Origin: an uncultured Oscillospiraceae bacterium
GTDB lineage: Bacteria; Bacillota; Clostridia; Oscillospirales; Oscillospiraceae
DNA: 64,000 nucleotides
NCBI GenBank assembly: GCA_934597175.1
Contig: CAKTQR010000002.1
Coordinates: 1 to 64,000 of the forward strand
Direction of reading: 5' to 3'
Part shown: positions 26,342 through 33,286 of the stretch, piece by piece
Layout: each line of letters opens with the position of its first letter
Numbering within the stretch: position 1 is the stretch's first letter
The notes under the pieces: generated by a model
Databases searched by the model: none
Told to the model about the DNA's origin: nothing
What the model saw: only the letters and a program-made list of their open reading frames with translations
Translations under genes and position numbers: made by a program

Positions 26342-27625
26342 TCACACGCAAATTGTCTCCTCGGGTTTTGCTTTGACTTTTTTAAGCCGTGCATATCTCG
26401 GCAGGGAATTTTCCTTGGGGACATGCGGCTCACCCTGTATTAAAGGCAGTACATAATTTATAAAATCAGATGTGATATAATTACCGTCGTCGGTTATCCA
26501 CTCCAGCGGGACTTTTTTCTCGTAATTGGCAACACTGCTGAGCGAAAGCAGGGTAGTGTGGCAGGAATATGTACCGCTCGCATCGTCTCGCTCCAAAGCG
26601 ACCATTTTGCCCGTTTCACCGGCGATTGCCGACTCAACGGCGGCCTTGCCGACCATGAATGCCTCCTGAATATCCACAGACGAGGCAATATGCGAGCCGC
26701 AGCGCTGCAAAAGGCTGAGCTCAATGCCACGGGTCTTCTTTATCTTAAGCGCATCCTTGAGATAACCTGCAAGCTTGGTTGCAAGACCGCCGAGCTGGGC
26801 ATGGCCGAAGCCGTCCGTGCCGGAGGTCTTAGCCTCGGAAACGAAGCTTCCGTCGGCATAGTGGACTCCCTCGGATACGGCGACAAGAACATTGTGCTTC
26901 TGCTTTAAGACCTTGCGGACATCCTCGGTAAACCTGTCAAGATCAAAATCACGCTCGGGGAGGTAAATGAGGTCGGGACCGCAGCCGTGGCCGTATTCGG
27001 TCGCCAAAGCGGCGCTTGCCGTGAGCCAGCCTGCGTGTCTGCCCATGATCTCAACGACAGTCACCATCTCGGTATCGTAAACATCGGTGTCCTTATCTAT
27101 CTCCATGCAGGTGGTTGCAATGAACTTTGCGGCGCTGCCGAAACCAGGGCAGTGGTCTGTTCCGAACAGGTCGTTGTCAATGGTCTTGGGTATGCCAATG
27201 ACACGACATTCGTACCCGACCCGCTCCATATAGCGGCTTATCTTATTGCAAGTGTCCATGGAGTCGTTGCCACCGTTATAGAAAAAGTACCTTACATTAT
27301 ATTTTTTAAATGTATCAAGTATTTTAATATAATCGGATTCATCCTCGTCCGGATCGGCGATCTTATACCTGCACGAGCCAAGCTCGGAGGAGGGAGTGTT
27401 GAGCAGCAGCTTCAGCTCATAATCCTCTTCTTCGCCCATATCAAAAAGCTCATCGTTAAGAACGCCCTTTATTCCGTGGGCAGCACCATAGACCTTGGTT
27501 ATCGCATCCGACTCGAGAGCCGTTTTGATAACACCGTATGCGCTGGCATTTATGACCGCAGTAGGTCCGCCGGACTGCCCGAATATACAGGAGCCGACCA
27601 GGGGTGAATCAAATAAATTATCCAA
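26342..27625 (-). CDS. 6-phosphofructokinase, probably PPi-dependent
   Basis: A 427-aa phosphofructokinase of the long clade. Motifs: GQSGGPTAVINAS (nucleotide/PPi loop, about residue 17), FYNGGNDSMDT (about 112), GIPKTIDNDLFGTDHCPGFGSA (about 143) and EIMGRHAGWL (about 190). The NDS variant at the position where ATP-dependent enzymes carry GDGS points to diphosphate as the phosphoryl donor, an inference from the family. It phosphorylates fructose 6-phosphate. It is divergent from the class II aldolase gene at 27749, so the two glycolytic steps flank one regulatory region. Confidence 0.88.
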   Translation of the reverse strand: MDNLFDSPLVGSCIFGQSGGPTAVINASAYGVIKTALESDAITKVYGAAHGIKGVLNDELFDMGEEEDYELKLLLNTPSSELGSCRYKIADPDEDESDYIKILDTFKKYNVRYFFYNGGNDSMDTCNKISRYMERVGYECRVIGIPKTIDNDLFGTDHCPGFGSAAKFIATTCMEIDKDTDVYDTEMVTVVEIMGRHAGWLTASAALATEYGHGCGPDLIYLPERDFDLDRFTEDVRKVLKQKHNVLVAVSEGVHYADGSFVSEAKTSGTDGFGHAQLGGLATKLAGYLKDALKIKKTRGIELSLLQRCGSHIASSVDIQEAFMVGKAAVESAIAGETGKMVALERDDASGTYSCHTTLLSLSSVANYEKKVPLEWITDDGNYITSDFINYVLPLIQGEPHVPKENSLPRYARLKKVKAKPEETICV

Positions 27626-27653
27626 AATAATGCCTCCACATTGTTAATGATTA

Positions 27654-27682
27654 TTGATTATAACATGAAAAGGGTTTATAAT
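27654..27682 (+). promoter_or_regulatory. Promoter of the aldolase gene
   Basis: TTGATT (27654-27659) and TATAAT (27677-27682), spacer 17 bp, in the pfk-fba divergent region; the ribosome site CAGGAGGG follows near 27731. Confidence 0.7.
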
Positions 27683-27748
27683 AAATAAGTAAATCAAATT
27701 TTTTATGCAAATTTACTAATTTATTTTTTATCAGGAGGGTTTTCGACT

Positions 27749-28684
27749 ATGCCACTCGTAACAACTAAGGAAATGTTTGAAAAGGCCTACAACGGCGGTT
27801 ACGCCATCGGTGCTTTCAATGTAAACAATATGGAAATCGTCCAGGGTATTACCGAAGCTGCTGCCGAGCTTAACGCTCCGCTGATCCTTCAGGTGTCAAA
27901 GGGAGCTCGTGCTTATGCTAATCACACCTATCTTATGAAGCTCGTCGAGGCTGCGGTTATCGAGACCGGTCTGCCGATAGCCCTGCACCTTGACCATGGC
28001 GACAGCTTTGATATCTGCAAGTCGTGCATCGACGGCGGCTTTACCTCGGTCATGATAGATGCTTCCTCAAAGCCGTTTGAGGAGAATATTGAGCTTACAA
28101 AGAAAGTTGTTGAGTATGCTCACGATCACGGCGTCGTTGTCGAGGCTGAGCTCGGTACGCTCGCCGGAATAGAGGATGAGGTCAAGGTCAGCGCCGAGGA
28201 CTCGTCGTACACCAGACCCGAGGATGTTCAGGAATTTGTTGAGCGCACTGGCTGCGACTCGCTTGCAATTGCCATTGGCACTTCGCACGGTGCTTATAAG
28301 TTTAAGCCCGGCACAGATCCCAAGCTCCGCTTTGACATTCTTGAAGATGTTGAAAAGCGCCTGCCCGGCTTCCCGATAGTCCTTCACGGATCGTCCTCCG
28401 TGCCGCAGGAGTTTGTCAGGATCATCAATGAAAACGGCGGCAACATGCCCGGCGCTATCGGCGTTCCCGAGGACCAGCTGCGCAAGGCTGCCTCCATGGC
28501 GGTGTGCAAGATAAACATTGACTCCGACCTTCGTCTTGCCATGACCGCATCTATCCGTCAGTACCTCAACCAGCATCCCGACCACTTTGACCCCAGGCAG
28601 TACCTCAAGCCCGCAAGAGCCGCCATTAAGGACATGGTCGCTCATAAGATAGTTGATGTCCTCGGCTGCGACGGCAAGGCTTGA
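27749..28684 (+). CDS. fba: Class II fructose-bisphosphate aldolase
   Basis: A 311-aa zinc aldolase. It carries GAFNVNNMEIVQGI (about residue 21), the zinc-binding HLDHGDSFD (about 79), VEAELGTLAG (about 132), GTSHGAYKF (about 178), the phosphate-binding HGSSSVPQEF (about 212) and KINIDSDLRLAMT near 252. It cleaves fructose 1,6-bisphosphate in glycolysis. Paired divergently with the phosphofructokinase. Confidence 0.95.
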   Translation: MPLVTTKEMFEKAYNGGYAIGAFNVNNMEIVQGITEAAAELNAPLILQVSKGARAYANHTYLMKLVEAAVIETGLPIALHLDHGDSFDICKSCIDGGFTSVMIDASSKPFEENIELTKKVVEYAHDHGVVVEAELGTLAGIEDEVKVSAEDSSYTRPEDVQEFVERTGCDSLAIAIGTSHGAYKFKPGTDPKLRFDILEDVEKRLPGFPIVLHGSSSVPQEFVRIINENGGNMPGAIGVPEDQLRKAASMAVCKINIDSDLRLAMTASIRQYLNQHPDHFDPRQYLKPARAAIKDMVAHKIVDVLGCDGKA

Positions 28685-28722
28685 ACTAAAACTAATCGAT
28701 AAAAAACAGGGAGGGTGATTTT

Positions 28723-30327
28723 GTGAACCAAAGTGCGCAGAAGCATGAACACAGCAAGGGCACAAAGCCCATAATGCCGGACTTCGTCACGCTTGTCAGG
28801 CTCGCAATAACCGTTATCCTGCTTGTTCTGGCATATACTATAGGTGCATCAAAGCTCGTTTGGGTGATAATGCTCATTGCGGCGATACTGATAAGCGGCT
28901 TTGATATAGCGATCACGGTGGTATACGCCATTTTGAGAAAGGACTTTTTCAACAATTCCTGCCTCGTGCTTATCGCAGCAGCCGCAACATTTGCCGTAGG
29001 ATGCTATATTGAGGCGACGGTGTTTGTTGTCATCTATCAGGCTTGCAGAGTGTTTTTCGAGTATGCCGAAAAGCGTACAAAGCGGTCTGCGACCGAGGAT
29101 CTTCCGAAAAACGGTCCTGAAAGCTTTTCGAAGCAGCGTAGCCTTATAAATCGATGTGACGGCTCGATAAATGCCGCAAGGGCAAAGCTTGAGCCGTATT
29201 ACTCCATTGCCGTCATGGCGGTGACTGCCATTGCCGTACTCTTTGCTGCATTTATGCCGCTTTTGACCGATATGAGCTATGTCATGTCGATAAGAAGGGG
29301 AGCAATGCTTATTATTGCGATAATCCCCTCATCGGCGTTTGCCTCGTTATCGCTGTGCACGGCATACGGCATTTGCCGCTCGGCTGCTGCAGGCGTTATA
29401 ATTGACGAGCCGGAAACCATTGATAAAGCTACGAAGCTTAAAACGATAGTTTTCGATAAATCGGATGTAATGGCTGCCGGTGCTCCGAAAATTGCTGCGA
29501 TGATATCGCCGTTTCTAGATAAGGAAAGCTTTCTACGCTCGTGCGCATACATTGCATTCAAGTCCGAGCAGCGTATCGCCGCATCGATAGTCGGTGCGTA
29601 TAACGGGGAGATCTACCCCGAATACATACAGGAGTTTAACGACATCCCCGGCTACGGCATGGAGGTCAAGATAGAGGGCAGGCAAATGCTGCTCGGCACA
29701 TTGAAGCTCCTTGAATCAAGGGGAATTTCAATAGAGCCTGCAAGCGTACGCAAGGGTAATGTGTTGTATCTGATCGTAGCGGGCAGATATGCCGGTGCTA
29801 TCGTCTTCAATGATAATATCAATCCCTATGCGGCAAAAACCGTCTCCGACCTCAAGGCTTTGGGCGTAACAAGCGTGTTGGTTGCCGAGGACGGAATGGA
29901 TATTTGCGAAAAAACCGCAAGATCCGTTAACATTTTGGAGTATTTTCCATGCTGCGATACCGCAAAGAAGCTGTCCGTCGTAAAAGAAATCAGGCAAAGC
30001 CTTGATAAGGACGATGCCATGATGTATGTAAGCGCCGAGAATGTCGGCTACCACTCCGATGCCGACCTTGACACAAGGGTAGGGGAGCAGACCGAAACCG
30101 AGGATCTGCGCATGTCCAATATCGGCATCTACGGCTTGCCGACGATGGTATCCATTGCAAGAAGCGTAAAAAAGATATCAATGCAAAACCTTGCATTGTG
30201 CGCAATCATAAAAGCCGTGCTGATAGTACTTGCCGTGACCGGCAGCGCAACGCTCTGGTTTGTGGCTCTGCTTGATTTTGCGGCAGGAATGTTCGGAGTC
30301 CTGAATATCTCCAGAATAACTCAATAA
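28723..30327 (+). CDS. Degenerate P1B-type ATPase homologue, probably not a pump
   Basis: A 534-aa membrane protein with the layout of a heavy-metal P-type ATPase: two N-terminal hairpins of membrane helices (about residues 20-105), another pair (about 160-225), a cytoplasmic P/N domain and two C-terminal helices (about 485-530). Key motifs have decayed. DKTGT reads FDKSDV (about residue 244), CPx reads IIPSSAF, SEHP reads SEQRIAASIV, TGD reads VAEDG, and the GDGxND loop is replaced by SAENVGYHSDAD. The actuator TGES loop is not visible. The GTG start follows GGGAGGG. A sensory or regulatory role is possible; active transport is unlikely. Confidence 0.7.
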   Translation: MNQSAQKHEHSKGTKPIMPDFVTLVRLAITVILLVLAYTIGASKLVWVIMLIAAILISGFDIAITVVYAILRKDFFNNSCLVLIAAAATFAVGCYIEATVFVVIYQACRVFFEYAEKRTKRSATEDLPKNGPESFSKQRSLINRCDGSINAARAKLEPYYSIAVMAVTAIAVLFAAFMPLLTDMSYVMSIRRGAMLIIAIIPSSAFASLSLCTAYGICRSAAAGVIIDEPETIDKATKLKTIVFDKSDVMAAGAPKIAAMISPFLDKESFLRSCAYIAFKSEQRIAASIVGAYNGEIYPEYIQEFNDIPGYGMEVKIEGRQMLLGTLKLLESRGISIEPASVRKGNVLYLIVAGRYAGAIVFNDNINPYAAKTVSDLKALGVTSVLVAEDGMDICEKTARSVNILEYFPCCDTAKKLSVVKEIRQSLDKDDAMMYVSAENVGYHSDADLDTRVGEQTETEDLRMSNIGIYGLPTMVSIARSVKKISMQNLALCAIIKAVLIVLAVTGSATLWFVALLDFAAGMFGVLNISRITQ

Positions 30328-30371
30328 ATAATATGACCACTATTAGAAAGATAGTGGTCATATTATTTATT
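30323..30371. terminator. Long bidirectional terminator
   Basis: A perfect 21-bp stem (30323-30343 with 30351-30371) with a 7-nt loop. It ends the ATPase-like gene on one strand and contains the stop codon of the tyrosine recombinase gene on the other. Confidence 0.88.
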
Positions 30372-31362
30372 CCGGTTTAAAATTGCTAAGCGGATTTGCC
30401 TCTGAAGCAAGCCGCAGCTCGGAATTATCAACATGGGTATAAATTTGCGTCGTGTTGAGATTGTCGTGCCCGAGAAGCTCCTGAAGCGTCCTGACATCAA
30501 CGCCATTTTGCAGCATCAAGGTCGCTGCCGTGTGGCGGAGCTTGTGCGAGGAGTATTTGTCCGCATCCAATCCGGCCCTTTTCAGCGAGACTTTGACCAT
30601 GCTGTGCACAGCCTCTCGGCTCATGCGTGTCCGTCGGTTAGACAGAAACAGTGCGTTTTTGTCGATCGCAGCAATGTTTTTTCTGACTTCAAGATAATTA
30701 TTGATGGCATCGGCGCAGGCGTCATTGATATAAATGATTCGCTCTTTGCTGCCTTTGCCGAACACCCTTATGTGGTCGACCCTGATATCCGACAGATTCA
30801 GCCCGACGATCTCCGATATTCGCAGACCGCAGTTGAGGAAAATACAGAGAATACAGTAGTCACGCTCTTTGTTTTTGCCGTCGACAGAGGAGAGGAGGGC
30901 CTGAGCCTCCGGGAGAGTGAGGTAGCGGGGAAGTGTATGCGGAATTTTAGGAACATCGAGGTCCTGAAGCGGATTTGTGTCAATGAGCTTTGCTTTAACG
31001 GTCAGATATTTATAAAAGCTCCTGAGCGTTGAGACCTTGCGTGCACGGGTCGAGGCTTTCGTGCCATATTCAGCCTCACGGCTGCGCTGATTTTTGACCT
31101 TGTCACGAGTCATGAAGGAAAGGTACTCATAAGCCTCCGAGACCGTAACGGATTTCACGAAGTCCAGATCGATATCCGAGATAGAGATATCGTCAAGCTC
31201 GGTGTTACGAGGAACAATACCTCGCTGAAGCTTCAGAAACCTGAAAAAGTTTCGCAGGTCAAGATAGTATTCATCGACCGTTTTTCTTGAATGACCCTTG
31301 ATAGTCTCGTGATATGTCAAAAAGCCCTTGATGATCTCCGGCGCTTCAGTCCTGTAATCCAT
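30367..31362 (-). CDS. Xer-type tyrosine recombinase adjacent to a dif-like site
   Basis: A 331-aa tyrosine recombinase with an N-terminal SAM-like core-binding domain (about residues 10-125) and a catalytic domain. Catalytic residues are visible: Arg in NCGLRISEIVGL (about 185), a Lys in FGKGSKER (about 210), His-x-x-Arg in SHKLRHTAATLM (about 283), His in LLGHDNLNTTQIYTH and the nucleophile Tyr in that segment. The ATG at 31362 is preferred because GGAG lies 9 bases before it. The gene lies outside the phage repeats but directly beside the attL palindrome. It resembles host Xer proteins more than phage integrases. A single-recombinase system of the XerS kind is an inference; a leftover element integrase is the alternative. 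Confidence 0.85.
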   Translation of the reverse strand: MDYRTEAPEIIKGFLTYHETIKGHSRKTVDEYYLDLRNFFRFLKLQRGIVPRNTELDDISISDIDLDFVKSVTVSEAYEYLSFMTRDKVKNQRSREAEYGTKASTRARKVSTLRSFYKYLTVKAKLIDTNPLQDLDVPKIPHTLPRYLTLPEAQALLSSVDGKNKERDYCILCIFLNCGLRISEIVGLNLSDIRVDHIRVFGKGSKERIIYINDACADAINNYLEVRKNIAAIDKNALFLSNRRTRMSREAVHSMVKVSLKRAGLDADKYSSHKLRHTAATLMLQNGVDVRTLQELLGHDNLNTTQIYTHVDNSELRLASEANPLSNFKPE

Positions 31363-31396
31363 AATTCGCTCCAATCGTCAGTTTTATTATGCACCA

Positions 31397-31426
31397 ATTA
31401 TAACAGGGAAGCATTATTCCTGTCTA
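31397..31426 (-). promoter_or_regulatory. Promoter of the recombinase gene
   Basis: On the minus strand TAGACA (31426-31421) and TATAAT (31402-31397) with an 18-bp spacer. The -35 box is only 17 bp from the dif-like palindrome, so recombinase bound at the site could influence its own expression. Confidence 0.65.
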
Positions 31427-31442
31427 TTGACAAATTGACTAA

Positions 31443-31474
31443 AAATTAAACAAAATAAAGATTTTGTTTAATTT
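31443..31474. other. Perfect 13-6-13 palindrome, dif-like Xer core site
   Basis: AAATTAAACAAAA, then spacer TAAAGA, then TTTTGTTTAATTT: the arms are exact reverse complements. Two recombinase arms around a 6-bp centre is the dif layout, and TTTTGTTTAAT matches the E. coli XerD arm TTATGTTAAAT at 9 of 11 positions. Only the left junction has both arms; at the right junction the upstream arm is replaced by unrelated sequence, as expected if the left arm is chromosomal and the phage brings one arm. I read it as the attL of the inovirus and the restored host site after excision. Confidence 0.7.
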
Positions 31475-31480
31475 GGGGGA
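31456..31480 (+). repeat. attL direct repeat (25 bp)
   Basis: Identical to 37498-37522: TAAAGA, TTTTGTTTAATTT, GGGGGA. It comprises the 6-bp centre, one recombinase arm and 8 further bases. It includes the zot stop codon. Confidence 0.9.
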
Positions 31481-32217
31481 GTCGAAGTATCAACGGTTTG
31501 CGGTCTCTTGCGGGCTGAGCGCTTATTTTGTTTAATTTGCAGCTTGGGGTCTGTGCAGACTATTTCCTTAAACGGCAGCTTTGGCATTTCAGGTACTTTG
31601 AATGAATTGAAGTATTTCGAATACTTAGGTATGTATGTGAACTTCCAGTCCCATATGGGTTTAAACTTAAGGTTTTCGGCAATCTTGGACTCAGCTTCCG
31701 AGGTCGAGTCTGTGAGCACAATTTTCTTTGTAATGGATTTACCTACCGAGAAAACATTGAATACATTGACGAACAGGATCATGCCGTCAGTCAGATCTCG
31801 GAGCTTCTTGTCTATATCAAATGTCTGTGACGCCAAATAACATACTACATGGTAATGCCTTTGCAGTTTGAAGAAATCTCGTACTTCGGGCTTGAACTTC
31901 TTGAAGTCTCGTGAGTCCCATATCATACCTACCTCATCTATTAAAAGCAAACTATCGGCTTCGGGTACGAATTGACCAAGTTGATTGACATCAAAATGAC
32001 GAACGCCACTTATCATACAATCGTCCATATTGGTATAAACTGTATAACCTTTCTTGATATACTTAATTGCAAGCTTTATCAGATAAGAGGACTTACCACT
32101 TCCCTTTTTACCGAAGACCAGGTACAAACGATAAGGGTTAGCGAATTTGCGGGTTATCACGGGCATTATAAGGAGAAAAAAGAATACAAATAGTATAAGC
32201 TTAAACAGAAAATTCAT
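31468..32217 (-). CDS. Zot-type assembly ATPase (pI-like)
   Basis: A 249-aa zonular occludens toxin-family protein, the pI assembly motor of filamentous phages. One N-terminal transmembrane helix (FLFKLILFVFFFLLIMP) precedes Walker A GKKGSGKSS (about residues 33-41) and Walker B SLLLIDEVGM (about 94-103), with RHYHVVCYLASQTFDIDKKLRD afterwards. In Gram-negative phages the C-terminus is periplasmic; here it is short and basic (KQNKRSARKRPQTV), fitting a single-membrane host. The last codons PPN-stop lie inside attL, so excision leaves the protein unchanged. It is the last gene of the minus-strand operon. Confidence 0.92.
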   Translation of the reverse strand: MNFLFKLILFVFFFLLIMPVITRKFANPYRLYLVFGKKGSGKSSYLIKLAIKYIKKGYTVYTNMDDCMISGVRHFDVNQLGQFVPEADSLLLIDEVGMIWDSRDFKKFKPEVRDFFKLQRHYHVVCYLASQTFDIDKKLRDLTDGMILFVNVFNVFSVGKSITKKIVLTDSTSEAESKIAENLKFKPIWDWKFTYIPKYSKYFNSFKVPEMPKLPFKEIVCTDPKLQIKQNKRSARKRPQTVDTSTPPN

Positions 32218-32227
32218 GAAAATACCT

Positions 32228-32323
32228 CTATTTTATCAAATATGCGATACTGATCAATGCGGCAGCGGCCGCCTTCAAGAGCCTTGCAAGGAAAAAGAGA
32301 AAACTGCGAGTAATATTTTTCAT
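32228..32323 (-). CDS. 31-aa cationic hydrophobic peptide of the phage
   Basis: A very small reading frame beginning MKNITRSFLFFLARLLKAA, with GAGG seven bases before the ATG, between the coat-protein terminator and zot (10-bp gap). It is basic at both ends with a hydrophobic or amphipathic middle (LISIAYL). By position and nature it could be a minor capsid protein such as pVII or pIX, or a membrane peptide needed for extrusion. No homologue is recognised. Confidence 0.55.
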   Translation of the reverse strand: MKNITRSFLFFLARLLKAAAAALISIAYLIK

Positions 32324-32340
32324 AGTATACCTCATTAAGA

Positions 32341-32377
32341 AAATAAGGTGCCGAGTAAACTCTGGCACCTTATTTTT
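32341..32377 (-). terminator. Hairpin between coat genes and zot, likely attenuator
   Basis: A 12-bp stem (32341-32352 with 32364-32375; AAATAAGGTGCC) with A/T runs on both sides. Read on the minus strand it follows the 64-aa coat-like gene and precedes the 31-aa gene and zot, the place where filamentous phages commonly have a terminator to raise major coat protein relative to assembly protein. Confidence 0.75.
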
Positions 32378-32383
32378 ACTCGG

Positions 32384-32578
32384 TCAGTTGAGATTGATCA
32401 TGCGCCGGACAAGACCAATTCCAAGGCCGACAAGCGGGATGACGGTGAACACGAAAAGAATTTCATTACCCGAGGTGGTAATGAGGGACAGGTAATCACC
32501 CATCCAGCTGATAGCGGAAGTGATGACACTACCGATGTTAGTGAGAATGGTACTCAATGCTGAAACAGCTCCTTCCAT
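32384..32578 (-). CDS. Small membrane protein, best candidate for major coat protein (64 aa)
   Basis: Begins MEGAVSALSTILTNIGSVIT, an amphipathic N-terminal helix, followed by a membrane helix (EILFVFTVIPLVGLGIGLV) and a short basic C-terminus (RRMINLN). That is the organisation of pVIII-type capsid proteins, in which the basic tail contacts DNA. It is directly followed by a terminator, which suits an abundant product. It lacks an obvious cleavable signal peptide, which would be unusual for classical pVIII. AGGAGG precedes the ATG by 11 bases. Confidence 0.65.
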   Translation of the reverse strand: MEGAVSALSTILTNIGSVITSAISWMGDYLSLITTSGNEILFVFTVIPLVGLGIGLVRRMINLN

Positions 32579-32614
32579 AAGTAAAAATACCTCCTAATTA
32601 ACACATTGAGAAAA

Positions 32615-32755
32615 CTATATAGACATAGCTCTCTTTACTATTCCGGCCACGAACAGCAAGAGAACACAGCCAACGAAATAAATGACGGGCTCGGTCATGA
32701 GGAACGAGCTCAAGGTTGTGAGGAAGCCAGACCAAAGCTCTAGAAAAGATTGCAT
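32615..32755 (-). CDS. Small membrane protein of the phage (46 aa)
   Basis: Begins MQSFLELWSGFLTTLSSFLM, with one membrane helix (PVIYFVGCVLLLFVAGIV) and a basic end (KRAMSI). I place the start at the ATG at 32755, seven bases after AGGAG, not at the longer upstream frame. It overlaps the upstream 66-aa gene by 16 bp. The layout parallels its neighbours (amphipathic segment, membrane helix, short basic tail), so it is a coat-protein candidate. Confidence 0.65.
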   Translation of the reverse strand: MQSFLELWSGFLTTLSSFLMTEPVIYFVGCVLLLFVAGIVKRAMSI

Positions 32756-32940
32756 ACGATCGCTCCTAACAGTTTGAAAAATGAATATACGATGATGAGG
32801 AAACACACGCCGGTAAGGACATAAAGCCAATCGACACCAGCAAGGCCGGAGGCGACTATCTGATAAGTGACACCATCAACGACCTTAGGATAAGTAACAG
32901 GCACATATGTACCTAAGAGATTAGATATGAATTCACGCAT
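32740..32940 (-). CDS. Small membrane protein of the phage (66 aa)
   Basis: Begins MREFISNLLGTYVPVTYPKV. The N-terminal half is polar; a long hydrophobic segment follows (WLYVLTGVCFLIIVYSFFKL) and the end is GAIVCNLF. GAGGTG is present just before the ATG. It is part of the tandem run of tiny membrane proteins between the pIII-like gene and zot. It could be a minor coat protein; function unknown. Confidence 0.65.
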   Translation of the reverse strand: MREFISNLLGTYVPVTYPKVVDGVTYQIVASGLAGVDWLYVLTGVCFLIIVYSFFKLLGAIVCNLF

Positions 32941-32948
32941 ATAGCACC

Positions 32949-33092
32949 TCAGAAGATTTTCTTTATAACGGCTAAGAGAATGGGCATGGTTACGAAACCG
33001 ACTATGACGACACCCCAGGCAACGCCCCAGGGCGTTTGCATACTCATGAGGGATCCAATAAGATCACCAATGACAGACAGACAAGAAGACAT
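32949..33092 (-). CDS. Small membrane protein of the phage (47 aa)
   Basis: Begins MSSCLSVIGDLIGSLMSMQT, followed by WGVAWGVVIVGFVTMPILLAV and the basic end IKKIF. It is a single-helix membrane protein with the same layout as the other four members of the run. GGAG lies 11 bases upstream of the ATG. Its stop is 8 bp from the next start. Candidate coat protein. Confidence 0.6.
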   Translation of the reverse strand: MSSCLSVIGDLIGSLMSMQTPWGVAWGVVIVGFVTMPILLAVIKKIF

Positions 33093-33107
33093 TTCATATA
33101 ACACTCC

Positions 33108-33278
33108 TTAAGTAGCTATAGCTCGCTTAATAGCAAGGGCGAACATAATCACGATAAACGAAGGTATCCACGATTGAATATCTTCGGGCAGCCATTGCCA
33201 AAGAATATCTAGGCCGAGGGACTGCCAGATATCTGCGATAGGACCAGTGCCGGTTAAGAGCCATTGAAGCAAGGACAT
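33108..33278 (-). CDS. Small membrane protein of the phage (56 aa)
   Basis: Begins MSLLQWLLTGTGPIADIWQS, then LGLDILWQWLPEDIQSW and a membrane helix with a basic tail (IPSFIVIMFALAIKRAIAT). TAGGTGA precedes the ATG. It starts 8 bp after the stop of the pIII-like gene. First of five tiny coat-like genes in tandem. Confidence 0.62.
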   Translation of the reverse strand: MSLLQWLLTGTGPIADIWQSLGLDILWQWLPEDIQSWIPSFIVIMFALAIKRAIAT

Positions 33279-33286
33279 ATGATCAC

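Noticed and set aside
28723..30327. Functional heavy-metal pump
   Set aside because: The phosphorylation motif, metal-binding CPx motif and actuator loop are all altered or missing.
30367..31362. Tyrosine recombinase as the phage's own integrase
   Set aside because: It lies outside the 25-bp direct repeats and has its own promoter and terminator. I treat it as host-encoded or a prior resident, though this is not proven.
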